Assembly (NCBI GenBank): GCA_024280475.1
Contig: JAJRQA010000027.1
Location: forward strand, 1-34,123
Direction: 5' to 3'
Source of the DNA: Alphaproteobacteria bacterium
GTDB lineage: Bacteria > Pseudomonadota > Alphaproteobacteria > Rhizobiales > JAKIUO01
Length of the DNA stretch: 34,123 bases
Below the pieces are notes generated by a model. The model was not told the origin of the DNA, searched no databases, and worked only from the letters and a program-made list of their open reading frames with translations. Positions 1-8,156 of the stretch are shown one piece after another. Numbering within the stretch: position 1 is the first letter of the stretch; every line of letters starts with the position of its first letter. The translations under genes were made by a program, and so were the position numbers.

Positions 1-38
1 AACGCCGCTTCAATGGTTTTTTCAAGATCAGCAGTCAT
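1..38 (-). CDS. dapD: Probable DapD, 5' end only (tetrahydrodipicolinate N-succinyltransferase)
   Basis: Only the first 12 codons lie in the window; the gene runs off the left edge on the minus strand. The peptide reads MTADLEKTIEAA. This resembles the N-terminus of alphaproteobacterial DapD proteins, which typically carry an LEKTIE-type helix at the very start. DapD transfers a succinyl group to tetrahydrodipicolinate in the lysine/diaminopimelate pathway in the cytoplasm. The ATG at 38 has an AAAGGA-like ribosome binding site about 10 bases upstream. The call rests on 12 residues, so it is a recognition guess rather than a domain assignment. Confidence 0.45.
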   Translation of the reverse strand, partial: MTADLEKTIEAA

Positions 39-188
39 AAGCCGGTCACATCCTTTTATGTTGTGCAAATTGATTTGCAGCGGACAATAGAGCATCGCGT
101 GAAGAATGCAAAACGGGTTTTATATATTGCGAGGGGAGAGGACCTGGCGGGCATGTCCTTGCCGGACGGGCATGCTGCGCGCATGGCG

Positions 189-248
189 GAAAGGGGCGGG
201 CCCCTTTCATCCCTATCTACAAAACGGTTTCCAAAGGCTCGCCTTTGG
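189..248. repeat. Two adjacent perfect short palindromes
   Basis: The arms at 189-197 (GAAAGGGGC) and 200-208 (GCCCCTTTC) are perfect complements around GG. The arms at 231-238 (CCAAAGGC) and 241-248 (GCCTTTGG) are perfect complements around TC. As single-stranded RNA the 2-base loops are tight, so the real structures would open a pair or two. Neither is followed by a T-run, so they do not look like intrinsic terminators. They may be protein-binding or REP-like sequences; the function is unknown. Confidence 0.5.
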
Positions 249-294
249 TTCCAGCTGAAAAGCTGCCGCGCGGCGAGCGCATATCTGGGCAACA

Positions 295-328
295 AAAAAC
301 CGCCCTTTCAATCAAGAAAGGGCGGCAT
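295..328 (-). terminator. Rho-independent terminator of the peroxiredoxin gene
   Basis: A perfect 10-bp stem, CCGCCCTTTC at 300-309 and GAAAGGGCGG at 316-325, encloses a 6-base loop. Read on the minus strand it begins just after the peroxiredoxin stop codon and is followed by a run of six T (complement of 294-299). The plus strand also has a short T-run after the stem, so it could act in both directions. Confidence 0.85.
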
Positions 329-334
329 TTTTGA

Positions 335-988
335 CTACAGTTCTTTCTTTGAGAAGTACCAGTCGGTGGTCTCAAAACCTTCGCCCATACGAGCATCGGC
401 AGCCTGCGCTGTGGCGGGGGGGGGTACGATGACTTTGTCGCCGGGGTGCCAGTTTTCAGGTGTGGCGACGCCGTGCGCGTCAGATGTTTGCAGCGCTGTA
501 ATGAGACGCACGAATTCTTCGATCGAGCGGCCATTGGTCATGGGGTAATAGACCATGGCGCGCAAAATACCTTCTGGATCAATGATGAAGGTGGCACGCA
601 CAGCAGAAGTATCGCTGGCACCGGGCTGGATCATGCCATAGGCCTTGGCAACGTCCATGGAAAGATCAGCAATGATCGGGAAATTGACCTCAATGCCGAA
701 TTTTTCCTTGATATTGCGCACCCAGGCGATGTGAGCGTAATGGCTGTCGATGGACAGGCCCAATAATTCGGTATTGAGTGCTTTGAAGCGATCTTCATTT
801 TGTGCAAAGGCCATGAACTCAGTGGTGCAAACCGGCGTGAAATCAGCTGGATGAGAAAACAGGATAAGCCATTTACCCTTATAGTCCTCAAGGGTTTTTG
901 GACCATGTGTGGTTGGTGCGTTAAAGGCCGGGGCCGGTTTGTTGAGCTGCGGGAATTGCGGTTGTTCGGTTGTGGTGACGTCGCTCAT
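335..988 (-). CDS. 1-Cys peroxiredoxin (Prx6-type, AhpC/TSA superfamily)
   Basis: A 217-residue cytosolic peroxiredoxin that reduces hydrogen peroxide and organic hydroperoxides. The peroxidatic cysteine is Cys54 in the motif DFTPVCTTE. No other cysteine is present in the protein, so it belongs to the 1-Cys class and needs an external thiol reductant. The C-terminal extension typical of Prx6-type enzymes, with the W-HPGDKV motif, is present and ends in TTDWYFSKKEL. The ATG at 988 has a good AGGAG ribosome binding site 8 to 10 bases upstream. It is monocistronic: a terminator follows directly, and a palindrome resembling an iron-control element precedes it. An uninterrupted run of nine G on the plus strand (416-424) encodes a Pro-Pro-Pro stretch near residue 188 and is a possible slippage site. 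Confidence 0.93.
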   Translation of the reverse strand: MSDVTTTEQPQFPQLNKPAPAFNAPTTHGPKTLEDYKGKWLILFSHPADFTPVCTTEFMAFAQNEDRFKALNTELLGLSIDSHYAHIAWVRNIKEKFGIEVNFPIIADLSMDVAKAYGMIQPGASDTSAVRATFIIDPEGILRAMVYYPMTNGRSIEEFVRLITALQTSDAHGVATPENWHPGDKVIVPPPATAQAADARMGEGFETTDWYFSKKEL

Positions 989-1051
989 TATTGCTCTCCT
1001 GCTTTGTTGATTGTGAAAAATTCATATTCAATAAAGAGAATATAGCAATTG

Positions 1052-1068
1052 TTTAGAATTATTCTAGT
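1052..1068. promoter_or_regulatory. Candidate Irr/ICE-type palindrome upstream of the peroxiredoxin
   Basis: The sequence TTTAGAA-TTA-TTCTAGT contains the 13-base palindrome TAGAAT-T-ATTCTA at 1054-1066. It lies 64-80 bases upstream of the peroxiredoxin start and overlaps where a -35 element would sit for the TATATT-like -10 near 1045. The arrangement TTTAGAA-N-TTCTAAA resembles the iron control element bound by Irr in Hyphomicrobiales; the outer two right-hand bases do not match. The regulator assignment is inference. Confidence 0.35.
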
Positions 1069-1142
1069 GTATAATTGGTGGCAGGTTGTCGCAGCGGAGG
1101 CAGTTTTGCTGACGCCAAGAATAGTTAGCCTCAACAAAGGTC

Positions 1143-2996
1143 CTAAAATTTAATTCTCGCTCCAAGACCTAACTTACGCATTTTTGATCTGCGGTGTTGC
1201 TGTTTGACGGTTTTTTGCGCCAGGACACGGTCATAATAATTAATGTCGCGGTTGGCTGGCCAGTCAATGCGGTAGGTGTGCTCGATTGTTTGTTTGGCAT
1301 CAGGGGCGAGTTCCAGATCCCAGGCTAGCACACCTTTTTGATTGCCGACATCAAGCCGGTCTGGTTTGCTTGCATCTGGCAGGGTTAAAACCGTTATTTC
1401 ATCAATAAAACTATGCGGTATGCGATCGAGTACGGTGATCTTGATGGCGCGCTGGTGCAGATTGTGTACGATGATGCGATAGTGGCGCTCTTCCATGTTG
1501 GCTTGTATGAGAAAGCCGGTTTTTTGCTTTTTCCGGGCAACCGTTTCGCGCCGTACTTTGATGGCGTCGTCCGGGCCAAAACCCAGCAGATGCTCCTGCC
1601 CAGCACTGACGAGAGGCAAGGCACTATTGCCGACAAACATGCCATCACGATACAGCGCAACAGGACCGGGAAGCAGAGCAGCGTTCCCTTTATTGTGATT
1701 GAATTTGGCATAAAGATAAGCAGTGTTATCTTTTTCGGGAACCACCAGGTCAGCCAGTTTTGGCTTGATGTTTATAATACCAATGGTGACCTTTTTATCT
1801 TCGCCATCGCTGGCAATATCCAGTTTGCCAGGGAGGGTGAACTGGGCGTGATAATTGCCCCGATCAAGCTTAACGGGGGCATGGGTGATTGTTCTGGTTA
1901 GCTGTTGCCGAGGGGCACTTTTGGGAACCCTGCGGTCTTGCATGGACTGTTTGATTTTTTTTGGTTGATAGTTTTGATTACCTGGCCTTTGGTAGGAAAC
2001 CTCTAGTTGATTGAGCCGCGGGGCGGCATTGCGCTGATCGGTGCGCGTGGTCGATAGTTTCAGCTTGATATTGTTCCAGTCTTCCCCGGTATTTTGTTTG
2101 ACAAGGGCGTTGCGCGTAATCAAAAGCGCGGGCTGAATTTTGGTGGTGCCTGTTGAAAGCCTGGCATCATAAAGCGGTTGCCAACCTGCGCCATTGATCA
2201 GATATTGCACGTGCAGCTTGCCGCGCACCGCCAGCTTGGCGGACAAAAACACCTTGATGCTCATCCTTGTTTTATCGGCAGCCTCTTGCGCCACCTTAGT
2301 GAATGCAGCCTGTTTTTTTTTGATTTTTTTGGTCGTTTCGCTTATTTCGTGATCCAGTTTTACTATTTCAAGATCAAGCTGGTTCTTGCGCATGTTTATC
2401 TTGTGCTGCTTTGCGTCTAAATTGGTGTCGGCCTGTTCTATCATGCCCAAAAAGCGCGGCCAATCCAGCATCGGCACTTCAATGACGATCTTGCTTTTTT
2501 GCCCGTCGCTCTTGGGCAAGTCGGCAAGCAGAGGCCGTTTCAAGAACCTTGGTGGCATGATCATCAAAAGCTCGCGACGCCTTTTGATTGAGGTGACCTG
2601 AAGAGCCAGATAGGTTTTTTCTTCTGTTCTCATCCGCTTTTGGGCTTGTAGAGTGTCGAGCTGTGCTCTGTCTGGTTCACTCATTTTGAAAACTGGTTTG
2701 TCGGTGGTGGCAGGAGAAATTTTGCGTACATCAACTGAATTAATGGTCAGTTTACCGTCAGCCTTGCCAATCACCTTGACAGAATTTCGCAAAAGTTTCA
2801 GAGGCAGGTGGTCTAGCACAATGGTGTGGTCGCCTGCTTCAAGAGCAATGTCAATTGTTCTGGTGACCTGCGCCAGTTTTGGGAAAACGGTTACTGAAGA
2901 TATTTTCGATTGATGTGGTTCCGTGGTTTTACCGGCCAGGGACGGGGCGGTGCCAAAAAGCATCACAAGCAGGCAGGCTAAAATTCTCAAGCGCAT
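1143..2996 (-). CDS. DUF4139 domain protein, MuiA-like (copy 1), exported
   Basis: A 617-residue protein with a clear signal peptide (residues 1-21, hydrophobic core LACLLVMLF, cleavage near SLAG). An N-terminal DUF4140-like region (about 33-140, VTVFPKLAQVTRTI) is followed by a lysine-rich coiled-coil segment (about 200-240). A long beta-rich DUF4139 domain runs to the C-terminus, with an AYLYAKF motif and a terminal DWPANRDINYYDR. The family is named after a mucoidy-inhibitor protein; its biochemical role is unknown, but an envelope location is expected. A second member of the same family is encoded on the plus strand at 14231. Compared with that copy, this one carries a longer basic linker (KKIKQSMQDRR). 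GAGGG precedes the ATG by about 10 bases. It lies 173 bases downstream of the propeller protein with a hairpin between, so it is probably transcribed separately. Confidence 0.85.
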   Translation of the reverse strand: MRLRILACLLVMLFGTAPSLAGKTTEPHQSKISSVTVFPKLAQVTRTIDIALEAGDHTIVLDHLPLKLLRNSVKVIGKADGKLTINSVDVRKISPATTDKPVFKMSEPDRAQLDTLQAQKRMRTEEKTYLALQVTSIKRRRELLMIMPPRFLKRPLLADLPKSDGQKSKIVIEVPMLDWPRFLGMIEQADTNLDAKQHKINMRKNQLDLEIVKLDHEISETTKKIKKKQAAFTKVAQEAADKTRMSIKVFLSAKLAVRGKLHVQYLINGAGWQPLYDARLSTGTTKIQPALLITRNALVKQNTGEDWNNIKLKLSTTRTDQRNAAPRLNQLEVSYQRPGNQNYQPKKIKQSMQDRRVPKSAPRQQLTRTITHAPVKLDRGNYHAQFTLPGKLDIASDGEDKKVTIGIINIKPKLADLVVPEKDNTAYLYAKFNHNKGNAALLPGPVALYRDGMFVGNSALPLVSAGQEHLLGFGPDDAIKVRRETVARKKQKTGFLIQANMEERHYRIIVHNLHQRAIKITVLDRIPHSFIDEITVLTLPDASKPDRLDVGNQKGVLAWDLELAPDAKQTIEHTYRIDWPANRDINYYDRVLAQKTVKQQHRRSKMRKLGLGARIKF

Positions 2997-3130
2997 AGGT
3001 CAGTTCCCTCAAACAATGCTCCCCTTGCGGTAGAACCGCCCTCCTTTTACAATCATCAGTAATATGGCGAGAATGTGTATCAAGGGCGCGAAGACGGTTT
3101 TATCCCTACGCGCGGAGCACACCTGTCGTG

Positions 3131-3154
3131 AGAAAACAAGCACCATCAGGTGCT
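3131..3154 (-). terminator. Weak hairpin terminator after the propeller protein
   Basis: AGCACC-ATCA-GGTGCT (3139-3154) forms a 6-bp stem with a 4-base loop. On the minus strand it lies 16 bases past the stop codon at 3170 and is followed by TGTTTTCT. The short stem and interrupted T-run make it a modest terminator. Confidence 0.45.
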
Positions 3155-3169
3155 GGTTGGCCAGTATGA

Positions 3170-4939
3170 TCATCCATCTCCCGCATCAAGGCATAGCATC
3201 ACTGGTCGCCCGCCTTCGATGGCATAGGCGGGCAGGTTGGAGTTGCTGGCGCAGATTTTACCGTCTTTGGTAAAGGTCAGATCGCGCAAGAACGTGACGC
3301 GGGTCGGAGATGGATAACTGGTGAATTCCAGTGTTTTTGGATCAAAGCGAAGGATGCGATCTGACTGGTTGGTGGTGATCCAGATATAACCGGTATCGGG
3401 GTGCACATTGAGGGCATAGGGGATCTCATATTCGCCTGACGCCAATAGTGGCAGTTTGAACGTCGTGAACTTTTTGCTTTGCGTATCAAAGCGCATCAGG
3501 CCTCCTTCGTCAAAGGATGGGATCCACAAAGCCCCTTGCTTGTCAAAGCGCAGACGGCGCGGGCCGCTCATGGGACTATCAAATTCGGTGACCTCAAAGG
3601 TTTTGGGATCAACGACACCGATTTGCCCGGAATATAGTTTGGAATACCAGATCTCTCCGGTTTGCGGATGCACATCGATCCCATAGGGGAAATTCAGGAT
3701 TTTACGTCCAAGGCCCGTATACCAATGATGCGACATCCAGATATGGCTATTTTGCTGGGGAAACCAGGAGGCTATTTTGAGCACTGTTGGGAACAGAGCA
3801 TCTGTCAACCAGCGAAAAAAGCCGTTGGAGGGCAGGTCGATCAGTGTGAACTTCGCTGTTTTGGGATCAAAGCGCCCGATCTGATTGGAGGCGGGAAGGG
3901 TAAACCATAAAATGCCATGCTTGTCGCGGCGGATGGTATGGGGATAGAGCGCGTCGCCGCCAATTTCATAGGTTTTGAATTTTTTGGTTTCGATATTGAA
4001 GCTTAGCAAGGTAGAAGACAAAGAACCGGTAATCCAGAACGTTTTGTTGTCATCTTCGACCAAAGAGTGGGGACCGTGCTTGCCGGTGAAAATACCAATA
4101 GGCAGCTGCGCCCCTGAATAGAGCCCGCCCAGTGGTAAATCGATGTCCGGCATCTGGTGGCGGATGGCCTTGCCAGTTTTGCGGTCCAGCTCCCACACAA
4201 CGTCATGGCCCTGATCGACGCCATAGAGACGTCCATCACTGCCAACCTCTGTGTCATGAATAAACGAATTACCATCGCCGACCTGCCATTCTTCGATTTT
4301 TGCAGTGCGTAGCGCGGGGCTGACAATATGGGACTGTTTGCGGGTCACGGGCTCGCCGTCAAATCCTTTGGCGAGGACCTTTTTGAACGCCTGTTTGTCC
4401 CAGGGGGTGATGACTGTAAAATAGCCTTCCATGCGTTTGATGATCTCGCCCCATTCTTCTTCATCGCGGGGCTGGCGGGTCAGTTCATTGCCGATTTGAT
4501 GGCAATAGTGGCATTGGCTGATAAAGGTGGCCTGGCGTGCTTTGTCGTGCCATTTGAGTTTAGTGACATGGGCGGACGCTGTGAGGCTGTCGGAGATTTG
4601 ATCGGGTGTGTGTAAGGGTTGTACCATAAGGGCCAGATTGATCTGGCTGTCAGTTACAAGGTTTAGTTTTTTCGTTATATCGGCAAAGCTTGGAGCGCGC
4701 ACCCGCAATGAGATCGCCCCGGCCAAGCGGGTCGCCAGGGCAAAGCGTCCGGTCTTGTCGCTATAGACGGTGATTTTGCTATTGGTTTTTTTGTCGATCA
4801 GGCTGACCATTGCCCCTGCAACTGGTGCGCCTGCTGGTGACACAACGGTGCCAAACAGGGTCGCCGCCATCAATGTGCTGCCGGGTGCCAGTGTGAACGC
4901 TATGAGCGCTGCCAGCATTATTTGAGAAAATTGTTTCAT
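3170..4939 (-). CDS. Exported multidomain protein: carboxypeptidase-regulatory-like domain, one CxxCH haem site, Vgb-like beta-propeller
   Basis: The protein has 589 residues from the ATG at 4939, which has GGA about 7 bases upstream; an upstream in-frame TTG at 4993 is less likely. It has a signal peptide (residues 1-25, ending TLMA). Next comes a carboxypeptidase-regulatory-like beta-sandwich (about 26-108, FGTVVSPAGAPVAGAMVSL), then a CHYCH motif at 143-147, the attachment site for one c-type haem. A long propeller region (about 220-580) has repeated units of the type 'G-W-(F/Y)-RFDP-T--F' as in virginiamycin B lyase/streptogramin-lyase-like proteins. It is expected in the periplasm. I cannot name a substrate: lyase activity is not implied by the fold, and a sensor or electron-transfer-linked binding role is equally possible. 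The haem site lies in a short segment with no obvious full class-I cytochrome domain. Confidence 0.75.
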   Translation of the reverse strand: MKQFSQIMLAALIAFTLAPGSTLMAATLFGTVVSPAGAPVAGAMVSLIDKKTNSKITVYSDKTGRFALATRLAGAISLRVRAPSFADITKKLNLVTDSQINLALMVQPLHTPDQISDSLTASAHVTKLKWHDKARQATFISQCHYCHQIGNELTRQPRDEEEWGEIIKRMEGYFTVITPWDKQAFKKVLAKGFDGEPVTRKQSHIVSPALRTAKIEEWQVGDGNSFIHDTEVGSDGRLYGVDQGHDVVWELDRKTGKAIRHQMPDIDLPLGGLYSGAQLPIGIFTGKHGPHSLVEDDNKTFWITGSLSSTLLSFNIETKKFKTYEIGGDALYPHTIRRDKHGILWFTLPASNQIGRFDPKTAKFTLIDLPSNGFFRWLTDALFPTVLKIASWFPQQNSHIWMSHHWYTGLGRKILNFPYGIDVHPQTGEIWYSKLYSGQIGVVDPKTFEVTEFDSPMSGPRRLRFDKQGALWIPSFDEGGLMRFDTQSKKFTTFKLPLLASGEYEIPYALNVHPDTGYIWITTNQSDRILRFDPKTLEFTSYPSPTRVTFLRDLTFTKDGKICASNSNLPAYAIEGGRPVMLCLDAGDG

Positions 4940-5160
4940 GAGTTCCAAACGCAAAACGATGTTCCAAATGGTTTCTCTCGTACCAATTGACAATCAGGTC
5001 ATTCTATCGGATTGATCCTGATTATCACTATAAAACAAAGGTATATCAAGCCAAAAGGATTGACCGTTTTCAACGGAGTGATCGAGAAAAGGTTGATTTT
5101 GTGTGCTAAACATCTCTAGTTTCTCATTCAGGTCATTATTTCAATGAGGCGGCAATTTGT

Positions 5161-6048
5161 ATGAGCTGGAATTTTAGCACGGCAGACACGCAAAAGGGCA
5201 GGGTGGCAATTGTCACAGGGGCCAATACGGGGCTTGGATTTGCAACTGCCACGGGGTTGGTGCGCCTTGGAGCGAGTGTTGTCCTTGCGTCACGTAGTGA
5301 GCAAAGGCTCGCGCAAGCAGCCAGCAAGATCCGCGCTCTATACCCTCAGGCCGATCTTTTGTGTCGCCAGATCGATCTGGGGGATCTATCGTCGGTACGA
5401 GGGTTTGCGGAGGCATTTTTACGCACACATGATCGCCTTGATCTATTAATCAATAATGCCGGTATCATGATGACGCCCTATCAGCTGACACCAGATGGTT
5501 TTGAACGCCAGCTGGCGGTTAATTATATTGGTCATTTCGCACTCACCGATCACTTGCTACCCTTGATCAACGCGACCAGCAATGCGCGCATAGTGACGCT
5601 TTCAAGCCTTGCTCATAACTGGTGGAAAATTCAGCTCGACGATTTGCATTTCACGAGCGGCTATACCGCCAGAAGGGCCTATGGGCAAAGCAAGCTGGCC
5701 TGTTTGATGTTCTCTTATGAGTTGGCCCGCCGCCTTGAGCAGGCGGGGAGTAAAACGCGTTCGGTTGCAGCACATCCTGGTTTTTCCAGCACTTCCTTGT
5801 TTCGCGATATGCCAAAGATCGCGCGCGTGCTAATGCCTCTGGTCACACAATCGGCGCGTGACGGTGCTTTGCCAATCCTTTATGCAGCGTTAGGGGAAGA
5901 CGTCAAAACAGGGGACTATTGTGGCCCGTCAGGGTTTACCCAATATTGGGGACCTCCTGCCAGGGTTTTTTCAAGTAAAGCCTCAAAAGATCAGCAAGTG
6001 GCCGCACAATTATGGGAAGCAACCATGCGGATGATTACCGCATCTTGA
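5161..6048 (+). CDS. Short-chain dehydrogenase/reductase (retinol-dehydrogenase-like SDR)
   Basis: A 295-residue NAD(P)-dependent oxidoreductase with all classical SDR landmarks. The cofactor loop is TGANTGLG (19-26), NNAG is at 98-101, the catalytic serine is in TLSSL (about 148-149), and Tyr174 and Lys178 are in AYGQSK. An N-terminal SWNF followed by a long C-terminal lobe with a 'Y-GP-G' segment is typical of the retinol-dehydrogenase/protochlorophyllide-reductase-like branch. The substrate cannot be deduced. The ATG at 5161 has GAGG about 11 bases upstream. It is transcribed away from the propeller gene and has no tight operon partner; the next gene starts 226 bases later. Confidence 0.85.
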   Translation: MSWNFSTADTQKGRVAIVTGANTGLGFATATGLVRLGASVVLASRSEQRLAQAASKIRALYPQADLLCRQIDLGDLSSVRGFAEAFLRTHDRLDLLINNAGIMMTPYQLTPDGFERQLAVNYIGHFALTDHLLPLINATSNARIVTLSSLAHNWWKIQLDDLHFTSGYTARRAYGQSKLACLMFSYELARRLEQAGSKTRSVAAHPGFSSTSLFRDMPKIARVLMPLVTQSARDGALPILYAALGEDVKTGDYCGPSGFTQYWGPPARVFSSKASKDQQVAAQLWEATMRMITAS

Positions 6049-6274
6049 GGTTGTCATATGGCTTTATTAAACTTTGAGCACGAGGTCTTGCCCCCCAATC
6101 AAGAGCTGTATAAGCTCTATTCATTCGATAAGTAATTGGTGCGAGCTGATTATTGTCGCTTTGTGGTTTGCTTGAAACAATATTCACCCATCCTTTTAAT
6201 CATGAGTAACTGGATGGGACGATGCGCAGCATAATAATAATAGCGCTCGATGAGGCTAGAAAAGGGATAAATAA

Positions 6275-7414
6275 GTGAGATCAATTATTATTGCGCTGTT
6301 GTGCTTGTTTGGCTCAACGCAGTTGATGGCTGCTGACTTGAAAAAAGGCAAAAAAATCAACAAGACGTGCGCTTTGTGCCATGGCGCCTGGGGCCAAGGA
6401 ACTGCCGGGGCCAAGTCGCCGCGCATTGCTGGCATGACCACCGGCTTTCTGGTCAAGATTTTAAGTGAATATCGCTCCAAGAAACGCAAAAATGCGGGCA
6501 TGGTTGCGACTTCGGGTATTCATAAAATGACCGACAAGCATATTGAAGATATTGCCACCTATCTCGCTGGTATTGATCTGCGCAACGATCCTCGCTTTGA
6601 TGTGGATCATGCAAAGGGAGACAAGGTCAAGGGCAAGGAGATTTTCACCTCTGAGTGCAAGGGGTGCCATCGTAAAAACGGGTATGGCAAGCCGAAAAAG
6701 GGCATACCGGCGCTGGCGGGTCAGCAAACCAAATATATCATCAATACGATCAAGCGTTTCAAGGCACGCAAACGGGTCCATGACGACGATCCAGAAGATG
6801 ATCTGTTTGACGAGATGTTTCCCAAACAAGAAGACATGTTCAATCTGACTGCCTATCTTTCCACTCTTGATGATGTCACTGAGCCAAGGTCTGCAACGCT
6901 GCCAGATGGCAAGACCATTTTAAAACCCAAAGCCAAAAGCAAAGAGGTCAAGACCGCCAAAGCGCCAATCAAAGAGAGTTTGCCTGGAGCAAGTGTCAGC
7001 GAAATTACCCAAACGGTGGCCAAGATGGAACTTGGCAAAGGCGTCACCAAGGATGAAGCCATTGTGGCTATGCGCAACAAGGCGATTGAGCTTAATATGC
7101 GCCTGGTTGGCGAGCAGCATGTTTCCAAGGCTTTGGAGGCGCGGGGTGAGAAAACGCCTTATCTGGCGATATTCCAGTTCTGTAATCTGTCTGATGCCAA
7201 AGCCATTGTTCACAATAATCCGCTCTATGCCGCCTATATGCCCTGCCGGGTTGCCATGGTGGAAGATACCAGCGGCAAGACCTGGCTGATGATGCTCAAT
7301 CTTGATATTCTTGTTGATAATACATTGGTCTCAAAAGACATCGTCAAAACGGTTATTGGCGTCAATCAAAAGATGCTGGAGATCATGGTGGCTGGCACAA
7401 CAGGCGATCTGTAG
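6275..7414 (+). CDS. Dihaem cytochrome c with C-terminal DUF302-like domain
   Basis: A 379-residue exported protein starting at a GTG (6275) with AAAGGG about 8 bases upstream. The signal peptide is residues 1-20, ending LMAA. There are two class-I cytochrome c domains, each with one haem site: CALCH at 32-36 and CKGCH at 128-132. This is the tandem arrangement of cytochrome c4-like proteins. After a lysine/alanine/proline-rich linker (about 210-240) comes a domain with features of DUF302 (about 245-379). These include FQFCNLSDA, an LPCR-like YMPCRVAMVEDTSGKTW stretch and a final short helix. Such fusions are known among soluble periplasmic cytochromes, but the partner and reaction are unknown. 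The high lysine content suggests an electrostatic docking surface. rluA follows after a short gap and may be co-transcribed. Confidence 0.8.
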   Translation: MRSIIIALLCLFGSTQLMAADLKKGKKINKTCALCHGAWGQGTAGAKSPRIAGMTTGFLVKILSEYRSKKRKNAGMVATSGIHKMTDKHIEDIATYLAGIDLRNDPRFDVDHAKGDKVKGKEIFTSECKGCHRKNGYGKPKKGIPALAGQQTKYIINTIKRFKARKRVHDDDPEDDLFDEMFPKQEDMFNLTAYLSTLDDVTEPRSATLPDGKTILKPKAKSKEVKTAKAPIKESLPGASVSEITQTVAKMELGKGVTKDEAIVAMRNKAIELNMRLVGEQHVSKALEARGEKTPYLAIFQFCNLSDAKAIVHNNPLYAAYMPCRVAMVEDTSGKTWLMMLNLDILVDNTLVSKDIVKTVIGVNQKMLEIMVAGTTGDL

Positions 7415-7447
7415 ATCAACTCTAGAAACGAAACGGTGGTCCTCGCG

Positions 7448-8137
7448 ATGGTGAACTTTGTTCAACTTCCAGAAGGGCCACCGCCGGTTTTTACCTATGA
7501 TCCGCCGCAAACACCTTATCTGGATATTGTCCATCAAGATGAAGAAATTTTGCTGCTGAACAAGCCGGCGGGTCTATTGAGCGTGCCGGGAAAAGCGCAG
7601 ACTCATAAGGACTGTCTGGAAACGCGAGCGCAATCAAGATTTCCCTTTGCCAAACCCGTTCATCGGCTCGATATGAGCACCTCTGGTCTGTTGCTTTTTG
7701 GGATCAATGGGCCAGCCCATCGCTATTTGTCAATTGGTTTTGAACGCCGGCTGGTAGACAAAACCTATCATGCGCTTGTCTACGGGCATATGAGCGAAAA
7801 AGAGGGGCAGGTCGATCTGCCGCTGACCTGCGACTGGCCCAATCGTCCACGACAAAAAATAGATTTTGAAACGGGCCGCGCTTCGCAAACGAGCTGGCAC
7901 ATTGTTGGATTTGAGGGAGATCACACAAGGGTTGCGCTGACACCGATTACCGGGCGTTCGCACCAGCTGCGCGTACACATGGCCAGCATTGGCCATCCCA
8001 TACTGGGAGACCGTTTTTATGCTCACAAAGAGGCGCGAAAAGCAGCGCCTCGTTTGATGTTGCACGCCGGGAGCTTGAGCTTCAATCGCCCCAGGGATGG
8101 AGAGCGGATGAGTTTTAGCGCCCCTTGTCCGTTCTAG
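7448..8137 (+). CDS. rluA: RluA, dual-specificity 23S rRNA/tRNA pseudouridine synthase
   Basis: The protein has 229 residues from the ATG at 7448; an in-frame GTG at 7436 would add four residues, and neither has a strong ribosome binding site. It converts uridine to pseudouridine in 23S rRNA and in the anticodon stem of some tRNAs. The family motif VHRLDMSTSGLLL carries the catalytic Asp75. The segments QDEEILLLNKPAGLLSVPG, LTCDWPNRPRQK, ITGRSHQLRVHM and GHPILGDRFYA follow E. coli RluA very closely from end to end. The length is also that of true RluA rather than the longer RluC/RluD, and there is no S4 domain. It lies 33 bases downstream of the cytochrome gene and converges on the TIR remnant. 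Confidence 0.92.
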   Translation: MVNFVQLPEGPPPVFTYDPPQTPYLDIVHQDEEILLLNKPAGLLSVPGKAQTHKDCLETRAQSRFPFAKPVHRLDMSTSGLLLFGINGPAHRYLSIGFERRLVDKTYHALVYGHMSEKEGQVDLPLTCDWPNRPRQKIDFETGRASQTSWHIVGFEGDHTRVALTPITGRSHQLRVHMASIGHPILGDRFYAHKEARKAAPRLMLHAGSLSFNRPRDGERMSFSAPCPF

Positions 8138-8156
8138 GTGAGCAGTGATCTATGAA

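Larger units (their letters stand above)
39..334. other. Intergenic region with short palindromes and a terminator
   Basis: About 300 bases between the probable dapD start and the peroxiredoxin stop, both on the minus strand. I see no convincing gene here. It holds two perfect short palindromes, a 9-bp stem at 189-208 and an 8-bp stem at 231-248, each with a 2-base centre. It also holds the peroxiredoxin terminator at 300-325. The dapD promoter should lie in the left part, but I cannot point to clear -35/-10 boxes. Confidence 0.6.
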
